Shown here piece after piece: positions 27,122 to 33,681 of a DNA stretch of 33,681 bases. The position numbers were made by a program, and so were the translations under genes. The stretch is from contig JAIFLU010000211.1 in the NCBI GenBank assembly GCA_020048915.1, forward strand, positions 1 to 33,681, in the 5' to 3' direction. This DNA comes from Bacteroidota bacterium. Its GTDB lineage: Bacteria; Bacteroidota; Bacteroidia; Bacteroidales; JAAUTT01. The notes under the pieces were generated by a model. The model made no database searches, had not been told where the DNA came from, and saw only the letters and a program-made list of their open reading frames with translations. Every line of letters begins with the position of its first letter. Position 1 is the first letter of the stretch.

Positions 27122-27493
27122 TTATAATTTGCTAAATTTTCCAACACTTATTTCCTGTCCGGTATTCATTTGGACAATATAGATTCCAGATTTCAGCGAA
27201 CTGACATTTACCAGGACTTCATTCCCTGAAATGCCCTTCAGCATTTGTTCGTAAACAAGCTTTCCTGAAATGGCATAGATTTGAATCTGCATCGGTTTAA
27301 CTCCCAATAGTTCACTTCGGATAGTGATAATATCTTTGGCAGGTTGAGGGTAAATTTTAAAGGATTTGTTTACTCCCGTATCACCTATTCCTGTGGTTGT
27401 TTTATCCGTTAAGGTAAGATAAAAAGATCCTTCACAGCTACCTCCACTGCCATGGTCAGTAATTATGATGGATAAAAACTGAGTGCAAAAAAA
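27122..27493 (-). pseudogene. 3' remnant of a type IX-secreted protein (C-terminal sorting domain)
   Basis: The minus-strand frame is open from a TAG at 27494-27496 to the stop at 27122, about 123 codons, with no ATG and only a TTG in mid-domain. The C-terminal ~80 residues are a type A Por secretion tail: SFKIYPQPAKDIITI, IQIYAISGKLVYEQ, VNVSSLKSGIYIVQM and the closing GKFSKL. Before it lies the tail of another domain (FLSIIITDHGSGGSCEGSF). Such signals sit at the end of large exported proteins, so this is the 3' end of a gene whose body has been lost, not a small protein. Confidence 0.75.
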
Positions 27494-27530
27494 CTATTGG
27501 ATTATGCACGATTGTAATGGCAATTGCGTT

Positions 27531-27538
27531 TATATTTG
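27531..27538 (+). promoter_or_regulatory. Putative -7 box of the FG-GAP protein gene
   Basis: TATATTTG matches TAnnTTTG, 49 nt before the ATG; a TTG at 27512-27514 lies 16 nt upstream as a possible -33 element. Confidence 0.45.
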
Positions 27539-27587
27539 AATTGAAAATTGAGTATGCTATGAAAGGTTAATTGAAAAAATAAGAAAA

Positions 27588-28901
27588 ATGAGCTATAAAA
27601 ATATAATCCTCAGTTTATTACTTGTTATTGTTTTCTTTAATTTTTCAAATTCGGTATATAGTCAAGTTGATACGTTTAAATTCAAGCATTTCTATATTGA
27701 GTTTCCTTTAGAACCGGATACTTATGGAACAGGAGGGTTTACTGTGAATGATTTCGATAACGATGGCGATATGGATATTACGCTACAGCGGCACCAAACT
27801 GGTAAAGTATATTGGTATCAAAATGTTGGTAGCGAAAGGTGGAATAAATATGAAATAGCCTCCGAAATTTATAATCAGTTAGGGGCCGCATCGATAGATG
27901 TGAACAACGATGGTAGATTTGATCTGGTTATGGGAACTTTTTGGCTGGAAAATCCGGGAAATATATTGGAAACCCCTAATCAATTATGGATAAAACATAT
28001 CTATAACGGAGCTTTGATAGAAACAGAAAATCATGATATTGTAGCAGCAGATATTTCCCGGGACGGAAATCCGGAAATACTTGTTTATAGCCAGCAATTC
28101 AATAGCGGTGCCGGGGTTATGCGTTGGTATGACATCTCAGATCCATACAACTGGAAATATACTGATATTGATACATTTATCAACAAACGGGAGATGCCTG
28201 AATGGAATAATGGAGTGCATGCCGGATTTGCTCCTAATGGAATTGGAGATTTGAATAACGACGGGTGGAGCGATATTGTTATGCCTACAGGATGGTATGA
28301 GAATCCTAAAGGGCAATTCAATGGGCAATGGCGGATTCACCGCTGGACCGATTATGGATTTACCATAGGAATTCCAAAAACTCCTTATGGAACATCAATT
28401 CGAAGCTGGATTTGCGACATGGATGATGATGACTGTAATGATATCGTATTCACTGATTGTGATGTTGAAAATTCAAAACTCTATCTTATTCGAAACATAA
28501 AAGGCGCTGCGCATTTTAAATTGGAGACTTTGCCATTTCCGGAAGGACCTTCCGGTTCTTTGCATTCGTTAGGAGTTGCAGATATGGATGGTGATGGAGA
28601 CCTGGATATTTTTGCAGGCGAACAGGAAGACCCCGACATGGAGATGAAGCCTAAGGGATTAGCTGAACACGGAATATTGTGGGTGAATAAAGGAGACAGA
28701 AATAATCCTGTTTTTGATTATCAGGTTATACATACCGATAACCCTGGTTGGCACGATACCATATTGCGCGATATGGATGGCGATGGCGACATCGATATGG
28801 TTACCAAAGTATGGAACGCCGATGAGGGAATAGATAATAATCCGGATCGAAAATGGCATCTTAGTTACTGGAGAAACGATTCTGAGAAAACGCGAAAATA
28901 A
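27588..28901 (+). CDS. Secreted FG-GAP/VCBS-repeat protein
   Basis: 437 aa with an N-terminal signal peptide (NIILSLLLVIVFFNFSNSVYSQ). About seven calcium-binding-like FG-GAP motifs run through it: DFDNDGDMDI, DVNNDGRFDL, DISRDGNPEI, DLNNDGWSDI, DMDDDDCNDI, DMDGDGDLDI and DMDGDGDIDM. Such repeats fold as a beta-propeller. Conserved WYENP and WLENP turns are of the kind found in Bacteroidota proteins of carbohydrate-related loci. There is no lipobox and no type IX tail, so it is likely periplasmic or exported by another route. Its ligand and partner are unknown. The adjacent minus-strand remnant at 27122 encodes a type IX tail but points the opposite way, so it is not a lost part of this gene. 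Confidence 0.88.
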   Translation: MSYKNIILSLLLVIVFFNFSNSVYSQVDTFKFKHFYIEFPLEPDTYGTGGFTVNDFDNDGDMDITLQRHQTGKVYWYQNVGSERWNKYEIASEIYNQLGAASIDVNNDGRFDLVMGTFWLENPGNILETPNQLWIKHIYNGALIETENHDIVAADISRDGNPEILVYSQQFNSGAGVMRWYDISDPYNWKYTDIDTFINKREMPEWNNGVHAGFAPNGIGDLNNDGWSDIVMPTGWYENPKGQFNGQWRIHRWTDYGFTIGIPKTPYGTSIRSWICDMDDDDCNDIVFTDCDVENSKLYLIRNIKGAAHFKLETLPFPEGPSGSLHSLGVADMDGDGDLDIFAGEQEDPDMEMKPKGLAEHGILWVNKGDRNNPVFDYQVIHTDNPGWHDTILRDMDGDGDIDMVTKVWNADEGIDNNPDRKWHLSYWRNDSEKTRK

Positions 28902-29001
28902 TTCCATTACAAATTTGAATTTGCGAAAGAAATTAGCGGAGAGTTTGAAAGATGAAATATCCATGTTAGGTAGCCCAACACACAAGGGAATGACTATAAG
29001 G

Positions 29002-29026
29002 TCCCGATCCGCGATAGCTATCGGGA
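29002..29026. repeat. 25-bp palindromic repeat, copy 2
   Basis: Identical over 25 bases to 24300-24324, with CCCGAT/ATCGGG arms around CCGCGATAGCT. A further AAGGTC...GACCTT pair flanks it here, which could extend the hairpin. It lies between the FG-GAP gene and hldD. Confidence 0.8.
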
Positions 29027-29102
29027 TTCCATGTGACCTTAATTTTAAAATCAAAAAATAAACAGATGAAATTCTCTGTTTTAAAAAACTCTTACTTTTA
29101 AT

Positions 29103-29110
29103 TACCTTTG
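29103..29110 (+). promoter_or_regulatory. Putative -7 box of hldD
   Basis: TACCTTTG, exact TAnnTTTG match, 19 nt before the ATG at 29130. Confidence 0.5.
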
Positions 29111-29129
29111 GCTTTCTAAAAAATTCCTT

Positions 29130-30095
29130 ATGATAGTTGTTACAGGCGCAGCCGGTTTTATTGGAAGCAACATGGTTGCTAAACTGAATGCCGAAAACTT
29201 TAAAGACATTGTTATAGTTGACGATTTTTCAAACCTGAAAAAAAATAAAAACTATGAAGGGAAAACATATAGTCACCAGGTACATCGCAACGATTTATTT
29301 ACCTGGATTGATCAAAACCACCGTCTGATTCAATTTATAGTGCATATTGGTGCCCGCACCGATACCACTGAATTCAACTGGGAACTTCTCGAAAGCCTTA
29401 ATTTGGAATACACCAAACAACTATGGAACAAATGTGTTGAATTCGGATTGCCGTTTATTTATGCATCTTCTGCAGCTACGTATGGATTAGGCGAATTTGG
29501 ATATAACGACGATCATGATGTCATCCATAAACTTCAACCATTAAATCCATATGGTCGTTCAAAAAACGAATTCGATAAATGGGCGCTAAAGCAGGAGCGG
29601 AAACCTTATTTTTGGGCAGGACTTAAATTTTTCAACGTTTATGGCCCCAATGAATATCATAAAGCCCGGATGGCCTCGGTTATTTTCCATTCCTTTAACC
29701 AAATAAAGCAAACCGGAAAGATGAAACTCTTCCGGTCACATAATCCAAATTTTAAAGATGGAGAGCAACTGCGCGATTTCATTTATGTAAACGACGTGGT
29801 AGACGTGATCTTTTTTCTGATGGAGCACCGCAAGAATTCAGGAATATATAACCTGGGAACAGGAAAGGCCCGTAGTTTTCTCGATTTGGTTCGTAATACC
29901 TTTAAGGCAATGAATTTACCTGAGGATATTAGTTTTATTGATACTCCCGAAGATATTCGCGATAAATACCAGTATTTTACCGAGGCCAACATGGAAAAAC
30001 TGCGTAGTATTGGATATACAAAACCCTTTCATTCGCTCGAAGATGGGGTGGAGGAATATGTGAAGAATTACTTGATTGGCGCAAAATATCGATAA
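29130..30095 (+). CDS. hldD: ADP-L-glycero-D-manno-heptose 6-epimerase
   Basis: 321 aa short-chain dehydrogenase-type epimerase. NADP-binding TGAAGFIGSN (5-14), the SSAATYG serine region (113-119), and catalytic Tyr141 and Lys145 in NPYGRSK. HldD-specific segments are YHKARMASVIFH, RDFIYVNDVVDV and TPEDIRDKYQYFTEA. It epimerises ADP-D-glycero-D-manno-heptose to the L,D form used in the lipopolysaccharide inner core, so the organism has an LPS outer membrane. It is monocistronic with its own promoter-like box. Confidence 0.95.
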   Translation: MIVVTGAAGFIGSNMVAKLNAENFKDIVIVDDFSNLKKNKNYEGKTYSHQVHRNDLFTWIDQNHRLIQFIVHIGARTDTTEFNWELLESLNLEYTKQLWNKCVEFGLPFIYASSAATYGLGEFGYNDDHDVIHKLQPLNPYGRSKNEFDKWALKQERKPYFWAGLKFFNVYGPNEYHKARMASVIFHSFNQIKQTGKMKLFRSHNPNFKDGEQLRDFIYVNDVVDVIFFLMEHRKNSGIYNLGTGKARSFLDLVRNTFKAMNLPEDISFIDTPEDIRDKYQYFTEANMEKLRSIGYTKPFHSLEDGVEEYVKNYLIGAKYR

Positions 30096-30189
30096 TTCTA
30101 ATCCCCCAGCTAACAGTAGGCTTTAAATGAGAGTGCACAATAATGGGTTCAACCATACAATGCAAAGCACTCTAGAAATAATTCTGCTT

Positions 30190-30353
30190 ATGAAAATAAT
30201 TTAATAAATCTTAGTATAGTAGGTTTATTTACAGATTGTTCTAATGTTGTTGAACGAACTCTAGATGGTGTTTGGAGTATTGATTCAATTTACTATAAAA
30301 TGCTTATCCTCTGTATCCGACAGATCACTGAAATGTACAATACTGGTTATTAG
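30190..30353 (+). pseudogene. Frameshifted remnant of a small lipoprotein
   Basis: The ATG at 30190 reads MKII and stops. One missing T at the ATTT run would join it to the frame that continues INLSIVGLFTDCSNVVERT and LDGVWSIDSIYYK and stops at 30351-30353. That gives a short hydrophobic leader, a lipobox-like LFTDC, and a lipocalin-type start (LDGVWSIDSIYY) as in many small Bacteroidota lipoproteins. The last ~20 residues look non-native, so the 3' end also seems lost. The call rests on composition and pattern only. Confidence 0.4.
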
Positions 30354-30365
30354 TACATTAAAACT

Positions 30366-30416
30366 AAAAAGGCCATGTATTTAAGACTTAAAAGTCTTTC
30401 TACACAGCCTTTTTTT
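30366..30416 (-). terminator. Rho-independent terminator after tRNA-Phe
   Basis: AAAAAGGCCATGTA (30366-30379) pairs with TACACAGCCTTTTT (30401-30414) to make a stem of about 14 bp; in the minus-strand RNA it has only two G-U wobbles. An inner AAGACTT/AAGTCTT hairpin fills the loop. A/T runs flank both sides, so it could also act on plus-strand transcripts. It ends 3 nt from the tRNA 3' end. Confidence 0.8.
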
Positions 30417-30418
30417 CG

Positions 30419-30491
<73 letters not shown>

Positions 30492-30512
30492 TTGTTTTTC
30501 ACTTTGGCGGTG

Positions 30513-30520
30513 CAAAACTA
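30513..30520 (-). promoter_or_regulatory. Putative -7 box of tRNA-Phe
   Basis: Reads TAGTTTTG on the minus strand, an exact TAnnTTTG match 21 nt before the tRNA 5' end. Confidence 0.5.
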
Positions 30521-30608
30521 ACCAAAATATTTAATTAAAAAAACAACTTGCATTTTTTTTAGAAAAAATATTCCACCCCCCGAATCTTTCTTCGTATTGT
30601 TTTGTTGT

Positions 30609-30616
30609 TACTTTTG
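30609..30616 (+). promoter_or_regulatory. Putative -7 box of the M16 peptidase gene
   Basis: TACTTTTG, exact TAnnTTTG match, 17 nt before the ATG at 30634; it is one of a set with short leaders in this window. Confidence 0.5.
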
Positions 30617-30633
30617 CAATTCACTTGTTTAGC

Positions 30634-31854
30634 ATGGATTTATATTTTCACACGCTCCCTAATGGAATTAAATTAGTTCATCTCGAATCTACATCCCAGG
30701 TTGCTCATTGTGGTTTTTTTATTAATACCGGCTCACGCGACGAAGAGTTGAACGAGCATGGAATGGCGCATTTTATTGAACATTTGATATTTAAAGGTAC
30801 TTCAAAGCGGAAAGCATTTCATATTTTAAGCCGAATGGAAGATGTAGGGGGGGAGGTAAATGCTTATACTACCAAAGAGGAAACGTGCGTTCATACTTCT
30901 TTTCTCGTCGATTATTACGACCGGGCACTGGAGTTAATAGCCGACATTTTTTTTCATTCAACATTTCCCGAGAAGGCAATTGAAACTGAGCGCGAAGTTA
31001 TTTTAGATGAAATTAATTCATACAAAGATTCTCCTTCGGAACAAATTTGCGATGATTTTGAAGATCAGGTTTTTTTTGATCATCCTCTCGGCCGAAATAT
31101 ACTTGGAGCTCCCGCTTGTTTGCAGTCGATAAACAGAGAACTCATTTTGAGTTTTATCCAACGGTGTTACAATACCGACCAAATGGTGCTTACTTCGGTG
31201 GGAAATATAAGTTTTCCGAAAATTAAGCACATGTTCGAGAAGTATTTTCAGGATATACCTTCGAATCATCGGAAGGTAAAACGTCTCCCTTTCTCAAATT
31301 ACCAAGTTTCTAATAAGGAGTTTGTATTCGATACAAATCAGGTTCATGTAACATTGGGTGGTATGGCATACAACCTGGCCGATGACCGGCGAATGGCCCT
31401 GCATTTGTTAACCAATATTCTCGCTGGTCCGGGAATGATATCACGCTTAAATTTAGCATTGCGCGAAAAATACGGATACTCCTATAATGTTGAATCTAAT
31501 TTTTCGCCTTTTACCGATTCAGGTATCTTTTCGGTTTATTTTAGTACCGATAAGGATTATGTTTCAAAATGTTTAGATGTTGTTTATAGTGAATTTCTGA
31601 AATTGCAGAATAATTTATTGGGCGATATTCAATTAAAAAAAGCTAAGCAGCAAATAATTGGTCAATTGGCAATTTCTTTCGAAAGCCTGGAGAACCAAAT
31701 GCTTTCGATCGGTAAAAGCTATCTTGTTTATGGCAAAGTCGACTCGATGGAAACAATTTATAAAAAAATAGAATCGATTACAGCCGCTCAGCTTCGCGAT
31801 ATTGCTAACGATATTTTGCAACGCGATAAATTATCTTCACTCATATTTAAATAG
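30634..31854 (+). CDS. M16 family zinc metallopeptidase (processing-peptidase-like)
   Basis: 406 aa from the ATG at 30634; a TTG three codons earlier is less likely. The inverted zinc motif HxxEH is at His46-Glu49-His50 (MAHFIEHLIFKG), with the third ligand Glu126 in REVILDEI, 76 residues on as in the family. The C-terminal half carries REKYGYSYNVES, the substrate-binding second-domain motif. With no signal peptide it is probably cytoplasmic. It resembles the compact single-chain M16B type, about half the length of pitrilysin. The O-methyltransferase gene follows after 5 bp and is probably co-transcribed. Confidence 0.93.
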   Translation: MDLYFHTLPNGIKLVHLESTSQVAHCGFFINTGSRDEELNEHGMAHFIEHLIFKGTSKRKAFHILSRMEDVGGEVNAYTTKEETCVHTSFLVDYYDRALELIADIFFHSTFPEKAIETEREVILDEINSYKDSPSEQICDDFEDQVFFDHPLGRNILGAPACLQSINRELILSFIQRCYNTDQMVLTSVGNISFPKIKHMFEKYFQDIPSNHRKVKRLPFSNYQVSNKEFVFDTNQVHVTLGGMAYNLADDRRMALHLLTNILAGPGMISRLNLALREKYGYSYNVESNFSPFTDSGIFSVYFSTDKDYVSKCLDVVYSEFLKLQNNLLGDIQLKKAKQQIIGQLAISFESLENQMLSIGKSYLVYGKVDSMETIYKKIESITAAQLRDIANDILQRDKLSSLIFK

Positions 31855-31859
31855 AATTT

Positions 31860-32528
31860 GTGATTTCTAATTCGAAACTCGAGGATTATATAGTAAGCAT
31901 AATCGATGCTGAAGATCCTTTGCTTTACGAGCTTAACCGCGAGACGCATCTGAAAATGATGCATCCGCGTATGTTAAACGGACAGTGGCAAGGGCAAATC
32001 CTTCAAATGATTAGTTATATGTATCGCCCGAAGCGTATTCTCGAAATTGGGACTTACACGGGTTACAGTGCCATATGTTTATCAAAGGGAATGCCAGATG
32101 ACGGAATAATACACACAATTGAAATTAACGATGAGATTGTAGAAATCCCCATGAGGTATTTTGAAAAAGCTGGTTTAAAGGAAAAAGTTGTTTTGCATAT
32201 TGGCGACGCATTGAAAATAATTCCAACATTAGAAGAAAAGTTTGATTTGGTTTTTATAGATGGAGAAAAAAGTCAGTATTTAGATTATTACAAGTCGATT
32301 TTCGCTAAAGTTAAGCCTGGAGGGTTTATTTTAGCTGATAATATATTATGGAGCGGAAAAGTAATCGATAAAGTGGAAAAAAATGATTATTTCACCAAAG
32401 GAATTATTGAGTTTAATGAGTTCCTGAAAAGCGATGCACGAATAACAAAAACGATTCTGCCTATCCGGGATGGGATGATGTTAATTCGAAAAAATAATAC
32501 TGTTTTAACGGAACGTTCAAAAGATTAG
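31860..32528 (+). CDS. SAM-dependent O-methyltransferase (catechol-OMT-like)
   Basis: 222 aa starting with GTG 5 bp after the peptidase stop. Rossmann SAM-binding motif LEIGTYTGYSA, acidic ribose-binding IEINDE, and the divalent-metal ligands in VFIDGEKSQY and ILADNILWSG are all present. It belongs to the metal-dependent class I O-methyltransferases acting on catechol-like hydroxyls; the natural substrate is unknown. The pairing with an M16 peptidase is seen in other Bacteroidota as far as I recall, but gives no functional clue. Confidence 0.92.
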   Translation: MISNSKLEDYIVSIIDAEDPLLYELNRETHLKMMHPRMLNGQWQGQILQMISYMYRPKRILEIGTYTGYSAICLSKGMPDDGIIHTIEINDEIVEIPMRYFEKAGLKEKVVLHIGDALKIIPTLEEKFDLVFIDGEKSQYLDYYKSIFAKVKPGGFILADNILWSGKVIDKVEKNDYFTKGIIEFNEFLKSDARITKTILPIRDGMMLIRKNNTVLTERSKD

Positions 32529-32591
32529 CATATTTGTTAAACTTTTTTTCAATCGTTTTGTTAGAATTAAAATTTCAAATGATTTTAGAAA

Positions 32592-33473
32592 ATGGCAATC
32601 TATTCCATAAAGGATCTTGAAAAACTTTCGGGTATACAAGCTCACACTATTCGAATCTGGGAAAAACGGTATCAACTGGTAAGGCCCCAGCGAACAGCAA
32701 CTAATATCAGGGTTTATACTGACGACGATTTGAAAAGACTTTTGAACGTTTCTTTTTTAAACGGGAATGGATTGAAAATTTCGAAAATTGCTAAGCTTAG
32801 TGATATTGAGGTAAAAGATAAAATATTTCAATTATCAGCCGATATTTCTAAGATTGACAATCAGATAGATGCGCTTATTCTTTCTATGATAGATCTGAAT
32901 GAACACAAATTCGAAAAAATTCTTTCGCGATTGGTCATTCAAATTGGTTTTGAAGAAACTATTACAGGCGTTATTTACCCATTTTTAAACAGGATAGGAG
33001 TATTATGGCAAACCGGGAGTATTAATCCGGCACAGGAACATTTTGTATCAAACCTTATACGGCAAAAATTATTTGTGGCAATCGATTCAATTTTGGTCGA
33101 CGAAATTCCTGGTCGTAAGCGTTTTGTTTTATTCTTACCCGAAGGCGAATTGCATGATATTGGACTGCTTTATTATGCCTATATAATTAAAAAAAGCGGC
33201 CATCATGTTTTTTATTTAGGGCAATCTGTTCCTTTCCCTGACCTTCTCGAAATCAATAAGATTAAGCCATTCCAATATTTATTAACCTCTTTTACAACTT
33301 CTATATCGCAAGATTTATTGGAAGAGTATCTGCTCGCGCTTTCAACCTCCTTTAAGCAAATGAAAGTGTTTATTTTTGGAAGTCAAACCGATTCGGTAGA
33401 CTATAAAAAAATGCCAAATATTATTAAAATTACATCTCCAGAACAGTTTAAGGAACACTTGGCAAAGGTGTAG
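32592..33473 (+). CDS. MerR-family regulator with B12-binding domain (CarH/LitR-like)
   Basis: 293 aa. N-terminal MerR winged helix (1-70: YSIKDLEKLSGIQAHTIRIW, then RPQRTATNIRVYTDDDL), a helical bundle with the CarH-type Trp...Glu-His motif (Trp139, Glu149-His150 in LWQTGSINPAQEHF), then a cobalamin-binding Rossmann domain. The usual DxHxxG reads Glu186-Leu-His188-Asp-Ile-Gly191, so the axial His is kept while the Asp is Glu. Known relatives are light-sensing adenosylcobalamin repressors, often of carotenoid genes; no such genes are in the window. Target and light response are open. Confidence 0.92.
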   Translation: MAIYSIKDLEKLSGIQAHTIRIWEKRYQLVRPQRTATNIRVYTDDDLKRLLNVSFLNGNGLKISKIAKLSDIEVKDKIFQLSADISKIDNQIDALILSMIDLNEHKFEKILSRLVIQIGFEETITGVIYPFLNRIGVLWQTGSINPAQEHFVSNLIRQKLFVAIDSILVDEIPGRKRFVLFLPEGELHDIGLLYYAYIIKKSGHHVFYLGQSVPFPDLLEINKIKPFQYLLTSFTTSISQDLLEEYLLALSTSFKQMKVFIFGSQTDSVDYKKMPNIIKITSPEQFKEHLAKV

Positions 33474-33681
33474 CTTCGATTCTATCTATTTTAGATTCTT
33501 TCGACTTAATCAATTTCGTTAGGCTAATCAAATTATATTTATTTATAGCAACAAGTTTAAAATAATTCTAAGAATTTATTTTTCTGAAGTTTTACCCAAT
33601 TCAATTTTAATGACAATTTGTTGTAATTAATTAAATATTAATGGATTAAATTCATTTTAAAAATATTTTAATTTTTGAAGG
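33474..33681. other. Terminal AT-rich spacer
   Basis: I see no gene, clear hairpin or full promoter box here. The window ends in an A/T-rich stretch that may belong to the leader of a gene beyond the edge. Confidence 0.4.

Noticed and set aside
30130-30173. AGAGTGC/GCACTCT inverted repeat downstream of hldD, considered as a terminator
   Set aside because: The 7-bp stem has a 30-nt loop and no T-run, so termination is not supported.

Overview
The window looks like a chromosomal segment of a Bacteroidota bacterium, probably in the Bacteroidales/Marinilabiliales range. The signs are low GC, starts with almost no Shine-Dalgarno sequence, repeated TAnnTTTG (-7 type) promoter boxes a short way upstream of starts, a type IX secretion C-terminal sorting domain, periplasmic Reg_prop/Y_Y_Y sensor architecture, a DUF5916 protein and futalosine-pathway menaquinone genes. 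No phage, conjugative module, rRNA or CRISPR array is visible.

Region 1 (1-15726) is a signalling cluster. It begins with a 2.4-copy tandem repeat of about 121 bp. Next comes a minus-strand fusion of a two-propeller Reg_prop/Y_Y_Y sensor to a methyl-accepting (MCP) signalling domain; its last helix is cut off by an in-frame TAG, and coding potential continues for 28 codons beyond it. On the plus strand follow a soluble six-PAS/GAF histidine kinase, its NtrC-type response regulator 5 bp downstream, a dCache chemoreceptor and a receiver-first histidine kinase. The last of these converges on an ErcA-like iron alcohol dehydrogenase / PAS hybrid kinase pair, with a shared hairpin between the two units. 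No cheA, cheW, cheR or cheB is present, so the MCP outputs must go to partners encoded elsewhere.

Region 2 (15922-22251) holds a DUF5916 outer-membrane-type protein with a VOC protein, a small secreted leucine-rich-repeat protein bracketed by two direct copies of a CTCTGTG-rich dispersed repeat, a dgkA/DUF1361 membrane pair, a DUF3788 protein, and a decayed toxin-antitoxin locus (intact antitoxin, broken PIN toxin).

Region 3 (22268-33473) is mostly housekeeping: YgiQ-type radical SAM protein, a PTPS-family gene plus folE (pterin synthesis), mqnB-mqnD (menaquinone by the futalosine route), an FG-GAP secreted protein, hldD (LPS heptose), tRNA-Phe, an M16 peptidase, an O-methyltransferase and a MerR/B12-binding regulator. 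Its spacers hold a 107-bp MITE-like inverted-repeat element, two identical 25-bp palindromic repeats 4.7 kb apart, and remnants of a type IX-secreted protein and of a small lipoprotein.

The strongest second-look items are the propeller-MCP fusion with its amber codon, the dense signalling cluster including the ErcA/kinase pair, and the several gene remnants recoverable only by reading through frameshifts or stops.
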